Shown in pieces: positions 36,433 through 48,275 of a stretch of DNA of 64,000 nucleotides. Every line of letters starts with the position of its first letter. Position 1 is the stretch's first letter. Source of the stretch: Fomes fomentarius. Lineage: Eukaryota; Basidiomycota; Agaricomycetes; Polyporales; Polyporaceae. Where the stretch lies: the NCBI GenBank assembly GCA_022606135.1, contig JABYQN010000001.1, positions 2,046,001 to 2,110,000 on the forward strand. Direction: 5' to 3'. The notes under the pieces were generated by a model that saw only the letters and a program-made list of their open reading frames with translations, had not been told where the DNA came from and did no database searches. Made by a program: the position numbers and the translations under genes.

Positions 36433-37698
36433 ATGTCTGTCTTCAACGCTTCTCGCCTTCTCGGCAAGACGGTGCTCATAACGGGTGCAAGCGCTGGTAT
36501 CGGGGCGGTACGTCTCTCTCATTAACGTATTCAAGGCTCGTATTGGCGACTGGTTTGCTGAATGGAACATCTGGTCCCGGTGTAGGCTACTGCATTGTTG
36601 TTTGCCAAGGTACGGCGAGGCGCATGTTGCGCAACCGCTCTATTCGCTGATGGCACATCCCATTGAAGGGTGGCTCGAATTTGATTCTCTGCGCTCGCCG
36701 TGCAGAGGCTCTCAAGTCGGTAGCTGAGGCATGTGCGAGAGTGCACAAGGAGTCTGGTGTGCAACAAGGCGGCAAGTTCGCCACCATCCAGCTTGATGTC
36801 GCGGACAAGAAGCAGGTCGCATCGCTACTCGAGAAGATCCCTCAGGACCTCCGCAGCGTTGATATTCTCGGTGAGCTGTCGCCCTCCTATAGAGTGAAGA
36901 AAGAGCAGCTTTTCCTGATGATGCGCTATGTGGTGTGCAGTGAACAACGCCGGATTCGTCCTCGGTGTGGACAAGGTCGGAGATATCGCGGAGACAGACT
37001 TGGAGGCCATGTTCCAGGTCAATGTCTTCGGTCTCATCGCAGTGACCCAGCTCTTCATCAAGGGTACATTCCCTTGTACTTCATATAACCCGAAGAGATG
37101 TATTAAGGCTGCGCGCCCGTAGACTTCAAGGCACGTAAGACCGGACACATCATCAACATCGGTTCTATTGCAGGTCAGTCCCATGTCGGTCTCATGAGTG
37201 TCTGTATCTCGTTCACGCTATTCATTGCATTGTAGGTCGTGAAGCATATGCTGGTGGGAGCATCTACTGTGCGACAAAGTACGCCGTGCGCGCGTTTTCT
37301 GAGGCACTCCTCCGTGAGGTGGTCGACTCTCCCATCCGCGTTACCGAGATCCAGCCTGGTACGTTAGAATATCGTGAAAATACACTTCCAGTTGCGACCG
37401 TCATTGACTTAACCTCACTTAATTAGGTATGGTTGAGACGGAGTTCTCGGTCGTGCGTTTCCGAGGTGACAAGACCGCTGCCGACAAGGTCTATGACGGC
37501 CTTCAACCTTGTAAGTGACTGCATGTACGCTTCGACCACAGAGCTCACTCTCCATGTCCCGTAGTGGTTGCTGAGGATATTGCCGAAGAGATCGTCTGGG
37601 CGGCTTCGCGACCGCCTCACGTCAATATCGCGGAGTTGTTCGTCCTTCCTGTCAACCAGGCGAGCCCCACCATCAACTACCGGGGTGGTAAGCTTTAA
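36433..37698 (+). CDS. Short-chain dehydrogenase/reductase (serine/3-hydroxy acid dehydrogenase type)
   Basis: Eight exons (36433-36507, 36586-36609, 36669-36870, 36941-37063, 37123-37173, 37236-37358, 37427-37510, 37565-37698; 816 nt) encode 271 residues, the normal classical-SDR length. Cofactor motif [13 protein letters not shown] (favours NADP), [12 protein letters not shown], catalytic Ser in INIGSIAG, and Tyr/Lys in YCATK are all in place. The end INYRGGKL resembles yeast YMR226C and bacterial YdfG, which oxidise L-allo-threonine, serine and other 3-hydroxy acids. The cytosolic location is inferred from the lack of a signal. All splice junctions join conserved residues. Confidence 0.92.
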
Positions 37699-37976
37699 CG
37701 GGAGGAGAAGGAATGTTGTGTCATACGTACACGTACATATGTATACAAGATCAAATCAAACTCAACAAGCTGTGTACCACATATAGGTGCTTGTGTGTGA
37801 CTCCACGGGCGGGCGGGTGCCGACCGAGGACTCACGCGTAACACAAACAGCTTCTACCGAGGTTATGTGGTCAAGAAAACAAGAAGTTCATCATAGCAAT
37901 GCAATAAGATAGTGATATACATGAGATGCTGGATATATCATTAGTTGTTCTTCTCTGTGGTATGCGATCCAATAGT

Positions 37977-40900
37977 TCAAGCCTTCGCCCTCTTGGTCTT
38001 GTTCCGTGTGCTCTTCGCTGCCGGAGCAAGTGCGGGCGAAGGCGCAGGGGACTGTGCCTCAAGCTGCACATCGTCGTCAAAGACGAACTTCTTCACGACA
38101 ATGTGTTCTTTAACTAGCCCGCCAACAGGAAGCTCTGCGTTCAACACATTCCCGAGCGTGTCCAGCCGGAGAACCTAACAAACTAGTCAGCATTCAATTC
38201 TACTCAACCTCAACGTGCATGAACACAAGAGAGAGCACTGACCTTTGCGGCAGCAGCCAAGCAGCTCTTCTGCGAAGGAACCGCCCTTGTGTCCCACTTC
38301 GGCTTCGGCAGCGTATCGTCCAGATACACCGTCGTGTGCAGGCCGCGGTCCCACTTGACCCGCTTTTCCGCCACGCCGTGTGCACCCGGCTGCTTCTCGC
38401 TGCCAGCCTCAACAGCCTCATCAAACCTTCCGCGCTTCGCCGGCCGCTCCGGCCGTGGCGGCGTCTCGTAGTCCTCTTCTTCTCCAGGCCCTCGCCGATG
38501 CCTGTGAGGGGGCCCCTCCTGCTCGACACTCGCAAAGCTCGCATCACCAGCCTCGCTCGCCCCTTCCGGCCCCTGCTCTCCAGCACCAGCGGCGGCTTCT
38601 GCGTCCACGACATCGCTCCCGGCGGACCTGCGCGCTCTTCGTTCCGCGCGCTCCTTCCGTTGCTGCACGCGCTCCTCCTTCTGCTTCTCGAGCGCAGAGC
38701 GCACCCGCGACGTGGGGCTCTCCGGGCGAGCGCCCTCCTTCCGGATCACCTCCGTCTCGATCGTCGCCACCTGCTGCTGATTTTTGAGCGTGTGTGTCGA
38801 CGTGAGCGTCTTCAGTGCAAGGGCTGTCATCCCCGCGAACGGCCCCGCGATCTCAGATGGTAGCGGGCCGCGGCGGCGGGACAGCGGGCGAGAGATCGCT
38901 GTCGGGAGCACCGAGCCGAAGACATCGGTTATCGTTCCTGATGGGGCAGCGGTGCGCTTTGAGCGGGTCGACCGGCGGTGGGTTTGAGGTTGGTTTTGAC
39001 TTCGAGGGTGGGGTTGGATCTGTGACGCTGGCGTTGGTCCGGTAGCAGACTCTGGGGCGGCCTCAATGACAGACACTGGGATCGAGCTTGTTGGCTCGCT
39101 GGGAACTTCTGCTGAGGTTGTCGGTGCTGCGGACGGCCCGGGCGGGGGAGTAGCGGGCTGTCGCGTATCCTTCGGTGGTTGTGGTGGCAGATTCACCACC
39201 ACGGGATGAAGAGCAGGAACGGGCTCCCGGTCAGGGCTTCGCTCCTTCGGGTGTGGCACTTCGACCTCAGTAGCCACGGTGGCGGCGGCAGGTGGGGGCC
39301 GTCCCTCAGGTTGCGGTCGTTTCCATCCAACAGCAGAACGGGCTTTGATTGGACCCATTTGTTTGGCTGGCGAGATAGGGATAGCCGACTGGGTCTGGAT
39401 TTGACTACCAGCAGAAACTACCGTGCGCGATGTGAACGTCGCCCCAGCAGCCGCCCCGGGATTCTTGTTGAACATGCCCGGGACCACCCTTCGCATAATC
39501 GTGACAGATTGTCCGCCTGGAGCAGCTGTCCTGGTAGCCGGAGCTTCTAGCTCGCGTTTGCGTTTGACTCCATGCTGCTCTCCACCTTCTGCTGAGGTTG
39601 ATGACGAAGGGACGACCCGTCGAGGCTTCAGCGACGGTGCGTTGGACTGTCCCTCATCCGAGCTGCTGCCACTTGAGGATCCGACATTCACGATGCGTAA
39701 AGGCTGCATATGGCGACGATGGATCAGCGATACAGACGATGGATAACTAAGTGTTCGACATATGAGTGTACCTTGCCTCTAGTGACGGTCTTAGGCTTCG
39801 AGGGAGTCGGTAACTTGCTCTGTGCCGCACCTACGGGTTTAGGTCGAGCATAAGGCTTCGCGCCGATACGTGGGATCCTGCTACCAGCAGCAGATGGTTG
39901 ACGCAAGCTAGAACCAGCTTTCCCTGGACTTGCCAATGTCTGAGCAGCTCCGTTCGCAACTGTGCTAGCCCCAGGAGCGGCTGGGCGGACCGCAGAAGTT
40001 CCAAGCTCCTCAGCTTCAGGGATAGTAGGGTGTGAGCGCTGTTGCTGCCTAAGTGGGTACGGCAATGTGGTTCTAGTCCTCATGCTGCTTGTGGAGACCC
40101 CATCAGAGGACGCAGGTTTCTGGAAAAATGGCCGACGACCCGGAGCTACGGGGCGAGCACTGGGCTCAGCGGAAGCTCCGCGTTCTCGCCTTGACAGCGT
40201 CGAGGGGGGTTCAACGGAAGCGCTCCGTTCTCGAGGCGGTACAGAAGACGAACGGACAGGAGACTGAGAGCGAATAGTAGTGCCCTTTCCCTTACCCTTG
40301 TCCACATTCTTCTCAGGGGACGGAGGAGGTACCAGAGCGGCCTCGCTCATCAGTACACGCTTCGCCGGGCTGCGGGCAGGATCGTCAAGAGCAAGCTTCT
40401 TGAAGACCGGAGACCCTGGCTGATTCGGTGGCCGCACAGTACCAAACGCGGCGGGAAGCTTCTGCGCGGAGTACGTTCCATCTGCAATGGCTTGCGCGAT
40501 GGGGACACGTCGCGCCGGTGTGCGGGATCCCTCAGCGAATCTCGAAGGAGAGAAAGGACGCAGAGGGCTCTTGGGCCGCGAGGCATCACCCAGGACGTCG
40601 GATTGGCTTACTTTGGGGAATACGAAAGCAGGCATCTGAAGCGGAGGGGTCGCCGGCACGGACATCGCAAGTGCAGCATCAGGATGAGGAACACTGTCGT
40701 CTTGCGGCGGTTGAGGTGTGGTGCTCCTGCTGGCGCTATCGCCACTGGGTTTGGGGAGCAACTGCGTGAGAACGGCAGCAGACATCGGAGAGAGTGAACC
40801 CAGCTCTCTATGCACGCGAGTGACCTGGGTAAGCCTCCTTGGCGTAATGGGGACACCTATGCTACTACCCTCCCCTTTATCTTCAGGATTGGGCGTAAGC

Positions 40901-42109
40901 TTGAGCTTGCGCTTGCGCTGCGGGTTTTCCTGCGCGTCATTCGGCTTTTGAACAACCGCAGCACCAGAACCAGCATCTTCGACTCCTTCATGAGCAGATG
41001 GAGGCTGCGGCGAGGTGTCAACAATAGTCTGTGGCAAGGAACTCCTACTCTTTCGTGGCCGGGTAGAACGGCGGAGGGGCGGAGTCTGCTGGTCGGGGAC
41101 CAATGGTTCTTCAGAAGGCATAACTAGGTGAGTGACACCTTCGTCCTCGGGTAGGGCCATGTCAATGAGAGGAGGAGATACAGGCGGGTCTACCTCGAGG
41201 GCGAGCGGACAGGTGACCCCCACCTCTTCGTTCGGGGTAGCAGTCGACTCTTTGTCAAGATGAGCGTTCGGCATGATGAGCTCATTGGTTGTTGCAGTTG
41301 GGGAGGCTAAGGAGGGACGAGGAGATATAGAGAACAGCTCATCGACAGATTTGGTGACAGGCTGCACAAAGTCAGAATCTGCAACCAGAATGTTCTGAGG
41401 CTCTTGGCGACTGTGGTTATCGCCTGGGTCTGTCGCGGGGAAGGAGTCAAACGTTATCAAATCAGGCTGTGAGGTGTTCGCTTGATCGCCTGTATTCCGG
41501 GGAGTAGGTGTTGCAGAGCGCAGTTCAAATGGAGAGGAAGCCGCAATAGGTCCCGATAACTCGTCCAGGAGGAAGGACGGTCCAGTGGGAGTACCTATTT
41601 CCGTGTCTCGACCCTGCTGTGGGTCTAGCACATCAACGAGTTGGGCATCGTCGCAATCCTGAAAGGTGTGTTGTGGCAGCAGAGGAGGAGTTGGGGGTGG
41701 CGAAGGATTACTACACGCGCTCAGAACCCTGCTAGCGAGTATGATGGATGGTTCTGGGGGAGGTGTTTCACGAACTGCAAGGGTACTTATAGTGTGAGCA
41801 CTCACCATCGGCGATGGAGTCGTCCTCCGGAGTTCCCTCCCTCGTATCTGAGCCTCCTACGGCCCCATCTTCCTCTGGGAATAAGGGCAATGGAACCATG
41901 GCAGATGAAAGCCTGGTTGACCGACGGATGGGAGTACGAAATCGGGGAGCACTGGGCGGAAATGCGTACTTCTTCTCGGGAGATTGAAGAGGGCCAAAAA
42001 AAATTCTGTCGTCTGCAGGAGCCGGAGAATCGGCAGCCTGGGAAGGAGTTGTGATGGTTGTGAGCGGAGAGTCCATTTGCCACGTATTCAGCGCGACATC
42101 GCTTGACAT
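37977..42109 (-). CDS. Very large, mostly disordered protein (about 1,315 aa)
   Basis: Four exons: 42109-41806, 41774 (or 41753)-39772, 39703-38243, 38174-37977. Together they encode about 1,315-1,321 residues, almost all low complexity and rich in Pro, Ser, Thr, Arg and Lys. There are many SP/TP sites (for example SPAKRVLMSEAALVPPPSPE, PVRSSSVPPRERSASVEPPS) and basic runs (PLRRSTRPRKSRSS, NPQRKRKLKL). The only ordered parts are near the C-terminus: a charged helix (EKQKEERVQQRKERAERRAR), and RVKWDRGLHTTVYLDD before a conserved-looking end (LRLDTLGNVLNAELPVGGLV, then KEHIVVKKFVFDDD). This suggests a CDK-regulated nuclear or spindle scaffold, but no domain is recognised. The first intron is either 31 or 52 nt, depending on which acceptor is used. 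Confidence 0.72.
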
Positions 42110-42791
42110 GCTACAGAGAGATCAGACGGTCGACGTAGACTAGAGGATGAAATGCAGGTGTCGCGCGATCGGCAAGTGAGGGACAGACGCAGAAGCGGAG
42201 AGTGAGTGTGGAGGAGCGGAACGTTGAAGTCGCGTTTGTGGCACGTGACCGAGTGAGGGCGAAACGATAGTCACGCGTGACAATGAGTGTGACAGGTGCG
42301 ACTGTTCCTTGTTGAGTAGTCGTTGTGGACTGGAGAGCAAACCCTGAGCCCAGCGGGGCCACGAGAAGCAGAGCACAAGAAGACATTGCGCGATAGGGAC
42401 CCAAGTACAGCCCGCGAAGACAGGCGTTCCAGTGGCACTCGTCACGGGGCACTGCCATGGGAGGGCGCTAATTAGCACCGGCGGAGTGGTTCTGCCAGCT
42501 GTGCACCGTATTAGACGCAGCAAGCGTTCTCATCCACCAACGACTCCGAGGGTCCACGACCACCAGCCTCCCCCCCCCCACCAGCCGCACCGCACCGCAC
42601 CGCACCGCACGCGTATCCCGAGTGTGCACGTACTTACCCACGCGTCTCTCGTCCGTACTCCCAGGGGATTATCGAGATTTACTGCTCTGGCCCTAAATCA
42701 AGCGCCCTCGGTCCTTCGCGTGCTTCCCTCCGATCCGGTCTATAACCAAGCAAGCCCTCCGCCGCTCGTCCTTCGTTCTCTCCCCCGTATC
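42110..42791. other. Divergent promoter region with short repeats
   Basis: This 680 bp separates the large disordered gene from the zinc-cluster gene. It has a run of C at about 42569-42579 and a CCGCA repeat just after it. Open frames here overlap and show no domain. Confidence 0.5.
42585..42611 (+). repeat. CCGCA pentanucleotide microsatellite
   Basis: About five copies of the pentamer CCGCA lie in the divergent promoter, roughly 180 bp before the transcription-factor start, next to a C run. Confidence 0.8.
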
Positions 42792-45113
42792 ATGCCTCCC
42801 CCCACCACCTGTTCGGCCTGCAGGTACCGTCCCTTCCCCGTCCTTCCCCCTACTCAGCCCTCTCTGATTACTCATCTCGCACAGGACGCGCAAAGTGGTC
42901 AGTTTCTCCTTCAGCACGTCCTCGCTCCGGTGCGGCGCTGAGCGAGCTGCCTTGTAGCGCTGTGATGGAGCACTCCCAAAGTGCGGGCCTTGTGCAAAGG
43001 CGCGTAAGCCGATTGAATGCGAGTACACTACCGCGTCCGCGGTCGCATCCACACCCAAGGGTGAGTACTTGAAGAAGGGTGCCGCCTGTGGGCCTTGTAG
43101 GTGCGTCTATCACTGGTATGACTTTCGACCTACGCGTGTTCATTTACTTTGCGTCCGTATTCTTCCTTAATTGCCATTTCCAGACGGAAGAAGAAGGTTG
43201 GCTTTGTAACCACTCTGCTGCAATATTCTCGTGCTGAACGTACCGAAGAAATGCGATGCCCGGAGACCATACTGCTCCACCTGCGAAACCGCAGGAAAAC
43301 AAAAGGACTGCCTTTACGAAGAGTCTGTCGATCGCAGTTACACAGAGGTCCTCGTGCAACATGCCCACGATCTCGAAAGACGTCTTGCTGTGTACGAAAA
43401 TGCCGGAGGCTTTAGTAAGTTGTTCCTATCTGATTACGGTCGTAAGTAGTCCATATGGCATACCTATATGGCATTTACGAATTCCGCCCTGCCAGCACCA
43501 ACATCACATGTCGAGCACTCCTTCCCCTCATCTTCCCGGCTCTCAGATGACCCCTTGTGCGGCATACCATTATACAACCTTCCACACGCAATTGAAGAGT
43601 TCCTGCATCGCATCAACAACCCTTCGCCTACGGCTGACTTACGCGCATTCTCTGGTATGCATTTTCCGCAGGGCCCCGAGGAGTTGTGCGTATTGTAATT
43701 GAGCCTCGAGATATATTAAGATTGACATCCTTCTGCAGCCGTACAACTTTCTTGAATCATGCCCGACAATTCGGATGTATGTTGTCCCCTGCGAAGATGC
43801 AAGCAATTCTGACCGGGGACACATCTGGCCGTATCGTCCACCCGGCTTTCACCTTTATCGCGCAGCTACATGGGTGCCTGTTGTGGCAGGTTGAACGCCA
43901 TACATCATCGTTGTACGATGGCATCGAACAGGAGCAGCTACAGCTTCTCTTTGGCGCCCTGGAAACTATCGATCCGGTGTCCGAGATACAGGTCCGGTAC
44001 ATCCTCGCTTGCTACTACCTGATGAAGCAGCAGATGGGGGACGGCGAAGCGCAGCTGGTCATGGCCGCCGAAACCGTGTATCGTAACAAAATCACTTTCC
44101 CGGTGCCCCCGGTGCCCCTGTCGCAGTATGACTCGCTCATACAAGAAGCTACAGAAGAACAGACGGAAATAATCAACGCACTCGCGCATTTGATGTACCT
44201 CGACCGTTGTTCAGCATTCATCTTCCGCGTATCCATGCGATTGGACAAGAGCTTCGACGAGACGTTCAAGGCGGTGGCAGTGAGCAACTTCGTTTATCGA
44301 CAATCTTGTTACGGCCTCGCATTAACCACCGTTCCCCAATCTGTGTTTCAGGATTTTTACCCCCTGCTCTCCAAGACGAACTTGACTTACCTGCGCACAC
44401 GAAGCCTCCTTCTCTTCATGCGCACAACGGAGCTCGCTTCCCAATGGGGAGCAATGGGTTCCATGCCGTTTAATCCCGCTCGTCCCGCCTGGTTCGACGC
44501 GTACTGGCCTCTCCTCCAAGAGGTTACCAATCATGCAGCGAACCTAGACACCGAGATGCTCAAGATGTCCATGTACCAGGAGGAGCACCACCACACCGTT
44601 GCCCTCAAATTCTGCCTCGTCGTCGCCCTTTCCGGTAAGGCACACTTGCACTGGCTCATGCACCACAGTAGCCCGGAAAGTGCTCAGCGCGCTCTGGACG
44701 TCGTCATGGAGGTTGTGGGAATCACGAGGACGTTCAAGGATCCAGAGTTCATCCTGCTCGATCCGCTCCTTGGGGTAAGTGCCACTCTCTAGGATGTGAT
44801 ACGTCAGCAGACAAATGGATCCGCTGAAACGGATTGCGCCCCGCAGATTTGTTGGTCTACGGTGGCCCAGATAGTCATGGAAGCAATGAAGGGCTCTTCC
44901 ATGCCTCTCAACAAAGGAGAAATTCATTGGTCATCAGCGCTGCAGACAATCGACACCAGCGCGAAAAAGCTCGGATACGATATTCCATTCATGGGTCAGT
45001 CTGTCCTCCTGGCTCAAGATTCTAAATTCCGAGATACTCACGGCGAGCGCCATGTAGACGAATCCCTGCAGGTCATCTCGCACGTCATCAACACAGTGGA
45101 TGTGGCAGGTTGA
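42792..45113 (+). CDS. Transcription factor with two tandem Zn2Cys6 clusters
   Basis: Eight exons (42792-42823, 42885-42897, 42958-43100, 43184-43196, 43249-43414, 43496-43685, 43739-44774, 44847-45113; 1860 nt) encode 619 residues. Cluster 1 is near residue 7: CSACRTRKVRCDG, then KCGPCAKARKPIEC. Cluster 2 is near residue 55: CGPCRRKKKKCDA, then YCSTCETAGKQKDC. Each has the CxxCx6C...CxxC...C pattern that binds two zinc ions. A coiled-coil-like dimer segment follows (VQHAHDLERRLAVYE), and the remainder is helical like a fungal-specific regulatory domain (FRTTFLNHARQFGCM). The two clusters have the same intron layout. It is nuclear; the target genes are unknown. The very end may contain one more intron. 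Confidence 0.85.
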
Positions 45114-46060
45114 GCACCCGTTATATTGTGTCTTTGCTTCCATGTCTGTCTGGAAGGATCGCAAGGCTCTGTTTCCCATTGTACATGTACGCCCGACCGC
45201 GTTGTCTCGTGCTCTGATTGTTTGTCATTGTTATCCATTCGCTTTGTTTAGTCATGATATCTCATCTCTGCGTAGTACTTCCCATGATTGCGTTCAGATT
45301 GTTATTCCTACTTGATATCAAGTGTTGAATATTGCTTGTACGTCCGATACTACATAGCTCAAATCCCTTCCGACTACTTACCGCGCGCAAATTTGACGTC
45401 TAGTCCCTAGCGTTCTATCTCCAGGGTAGATATACGAGGCAGAGGATCGAGCCCGACGTCCCGCCCGACGTCTCGTGCCGTCCTGATTGTCTGCGCCTCA
45501 GGCGTATACTCGACAGCTATGCGCAGACTTGCTCTCTCCGGACCCAGGTACATGATGATGTGTGGTTTGGCCGCACTCTCCACGCGCTGCGTCAAATTCT
45601 TCCACCACATGGCGTCCGCGTTAACTCGTAACACGTCCCACTGAAGCGCCCAAATGTTCGACGGATTACGGCGAGTAAGGACAGGTGCGGCGAAGGAGCG
45701 ACGCGAATGACGATAGAGTGATGCGGGGGGTCTCTCTGTCGTAACACGAAGTCGGAGGGAACGGAGGGAGTGAGCTGAGAGGTGTTATTGGACAGCTCGT
45801 TGAAGGAACATGCGAGGGCATCGGATATCCGGAGCCTGCGGCTGCATCACGGGGCCTATCGTGCAGGCCGGCTGTCAAACGCCCTTCGACGACGATACGA
45901 ACTCTCGGTGTCGCTGACTGCACTTGAAGTAATAGAGGGACCTCATTCGCGCTACAGCTTGCGCTCCATGGCTCCATGGTATGGACAACAAGCCGCAAGA
46001 CGAGTCCCCTATGAAATATCATGAGCATTATCTTCTCAGTGTACCGTACTAACAGTGCCT
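45114..46060. other. Gap with one unexplained minus-strand open frame
   Basis: It lies between the transcription factor and the end of the DUF7918 gene. Apart from the minus-strand frame at 45407-45774, annotated separately, nothing is recognised. Confidence 0.45.
45407..45774 (-). CDS. Possible exon of an unrecognised gene
   Basis: A minus-strand open frame of about 120 codons, starting at a plausible acceptor (CTCTCAG before 45774) and ending with a stop at 45407. It contains non-repetitive, protein-like sequence (SNIWALQWDVLRVNADAMWW, PHIIMYLGPERASLRIAVEY, LDPLPRISTLEIER). No start exon was found; upstream frames up to about 46020 are a candidate first exon but lack a convincing donor. 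It may be a small gene, a gene fragment or chance. No family recognised. Confidence 0.3.
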
Positions 46061-46855
46061 CTACATGAGAGGAATAGGACAAGACGACGTTTCTTTTTTC
46101 ACCCGCACAGGAGACCATGGTTCTGCCTTGATGCTATAACCTGATGTCGCGGGGGACTTTGTGATATAGTCTTTCGAGCTCAAATGTATCTGTATAGGGG
46201 TTATACACTAAGCCTTTTACACGAACAAGGACGTCATGGTGTGCTTACCTCGATGACAGATTCTTCATCATCATCCTCGCTCTTGAGAATCACGTTTCCC
46301 TCTGGATATTCACGCTTGAACACCTTCTCATCTTTACTGACTGGCTCATCGATCCTAGCCTCTGTTGGCTCCATCTTGACTTCTCCTTCCGTCTTGGCAA
46401 GGTAGTTGTTCTTAGAACTGAGACGAACCTAGGGCGAATGTCAGAATGTTCGAGCAGCACACTAGGCGTATCTTCACCTCTGTGATGGGTTCTCGCTTCA
46501 CGGCGATCTCTGCAGGACTGAATTCCCTCTTGACTGACGGTGCCCTCTTGGCTGACGGTTCTCTCTTGATGGACATTTCTCTCTTGATTGGCGGTTCTCT
46601 CTTGACTCGGACGTCGTGATGACTTGCACTTGAACCTGGCATTGCGTAGTTGTTCGCCGAAGAGAGATGTATCTATCACAAGTTGAGTAGCCTACCGTAC
46701 AAGATTCGGTTCCGCCTTACCTCCACGACGTTCTCCTTGTTGTCCTCCTGCGTTATCGGCTCCTGCTCGGCTGACGTTTCTCTCTTCACACGAGTAACGA
46801 CGTGATCTGCATTTGACTCGGGCAGAGCGTAGTTGTTGGCTGAAGAAAGGTGGAC
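46061..46855 (-). repeat. Tandem array of four related exons
   Basis: Exons 46855-46721, 46672-46478, 46428-46249 and 46189-46061 are all multiples of three and separated by introns of 48-59 nt. They begin VHLSSANNYALP, IHLSSANNYAMP, VRLSSKNNYLAK and IHLSSKDYITKS. This looks like duplication of one exon module with its intron. Confidence 0.75.
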
Positions 46856-48006
46856 CTAGGATATGGTGAGTTTTTGGGATATAGGAAGAGCACAAAAGGG
46901 GTGACGTACTTCCACTATGTTCTCCTTGGAATCCTCTTCTTGCATCAGGGACGGTATCTCTTCGTCCATAGGAACCTCCTCCGTAGGAATAAATGCACCA
47001 CGATCCTCGTCTTCCATCCTCACCTCATTATGATCAGCGATGTCATATTCAGTTTCGGCACGTTGACGTTTGGACACCGAGGATGTACCGTCGCCTGGCG
47101 CGTGTTGGCGGGAACTTGATTTGCGCTTCTTGCGGCTAGAGGATGAGATAGAAGATTTCGAGCTACGTCCTGGTATGATTCCATTGGCCTGTAGATACTC
47201 TGGCCAGATGTGTCACTTGAGTTGTCCGGCATGAGTTGCTGGACAGCAGACAGCGCACCTCTTGGCCTGTAGAGGAAGCGGAACACCACATACGGTTTGT
47301 CGTCGATCAACAGTGGTCGCAAAATGGTAGATCTCGCCTTAATCTCTTTCTTCTGTCCCAGACTGTGTCACATGCATGTGAACAATTGATAGAGCCCTAA
47401 AAGCAGAACACGCACGATACACAATGGTTTGGGCCACGCCCCTTCTTACTTCGCTCGTGAACGGTCACGGGGCTCGGTTTCGTGGATGTCTTCGGAACGA
47501 ATGGCACTGATATGAAGTCGCGAACACGCCGTAATCTGACCTCAATTGTCCCTAAGTCCTCACTATACGCGGAGGGCATGATTTCGTCTTCTGTGTGTGT
47601 ATAAGGGTCGACTCTATCATGCGAGGACTGAGTTGGACGAGACCATACCAGTAGTGTTGAGAGGGGCAAATTGGTATGGATAGTGTGCATCAGTTGCAAT
47701 GCGGAGCCCGCCATTCGATGTTGTCGACGACTGCTTCGTATGAGATAGCACACCCATTCGTCGCCCGTCCATCCTAATCTCAACCGACAAGTGGGATGGG
47801 GGCTTGGAGTCGACCCAGTGCACCTTGAACTCCTTTCCGACGCGTGAGTCGAGGCATCGAGGGGGATAAGGCGCACGCACCTTTTCTGCCTCGCTCGCGA
47901 CGTAACACGAGATGACCCTGTCATTTTCCACCTTCGTCTTGTACACCTCGAGCTCTTCACCGTCGCAGGAGATATAGGCGCCGTAGCCTCGGTGACGCAA
48001 GGGCAT
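46061..48006 (-). CDS. DUF7918-type protein with repeated C-terminal exons
   Basis: Nine exons (48006-47881, 47832-47649, 47590-47421, 47352-47259, 47199-46910, 46855-46721, 46672-46478, 46428-46249, 46189-46061; 1503 nt) encode 500 residues. The first four exons form the DUF7918 fold seen in basidiomycetes: GYGAYISCDGEELEVYKTKV, EFKVHWVDSKPPSHLSVEI, RPLLIDDKPYVVFRFLYRPR. Exon 5 has a nuclear-signal-like stretch (SSRKKRKSSSRQ). Exons 6-9 are related to each other: each starts in phase 0 with VHLSS, IHLSS, VRLSS or IHLSS. Each then holds VKRE/IKRE-type motifs that fit the SUMO consensus (hydrophobic-K-x-E), and exons 5 and 6 share a KEN(I/V)VE end. A role in chromatin or transcription is only inferred. 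It is divergent from the helicase gene. Confidence 0.82.
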
Positions 48007-48275
48007 GCTGGACGATATGCAAGCGTGGCTGAATATTCGCAATGAATAAGATCGCACGAAGCTGGTCAATGAGGTCAAGTTGTGGTCGGGACGCGTCCGA
48101 GTCGTCACCCGACTCCCCGAGTCCGACGCGTCGACGTGCACGTGCACGTGACCGAGAGTCCCGATCCGATCTCAGCCACATTTGTGTGAGCGCCGTCAGC
48201 CCAGGATGCTGGACCTGGTCTACCTTGTACTATCACCTGCGATCCGTACTCAGTCTCGTACAGGAGGAGGCCTCG

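Noticed and set aside
38219..38863. A 214-codon plus-strand open frame inside the large disordered gene
   Set aside because: It is the opposite-strand shadow of GC-rich, low-complexity coding sequence. The minus-strand frame joins cleanly across three introns and this frame has no domain.
45666..46118. A 150-codon minus-strand frame near the end of the DUF7918 gene
   Set aside because: Its 5' part overlaps the last DUF7918 exon in another frame, the rest is Pro/Ser-rich with no domain, and it lacks a good donor to join the frame at 45407-45774.
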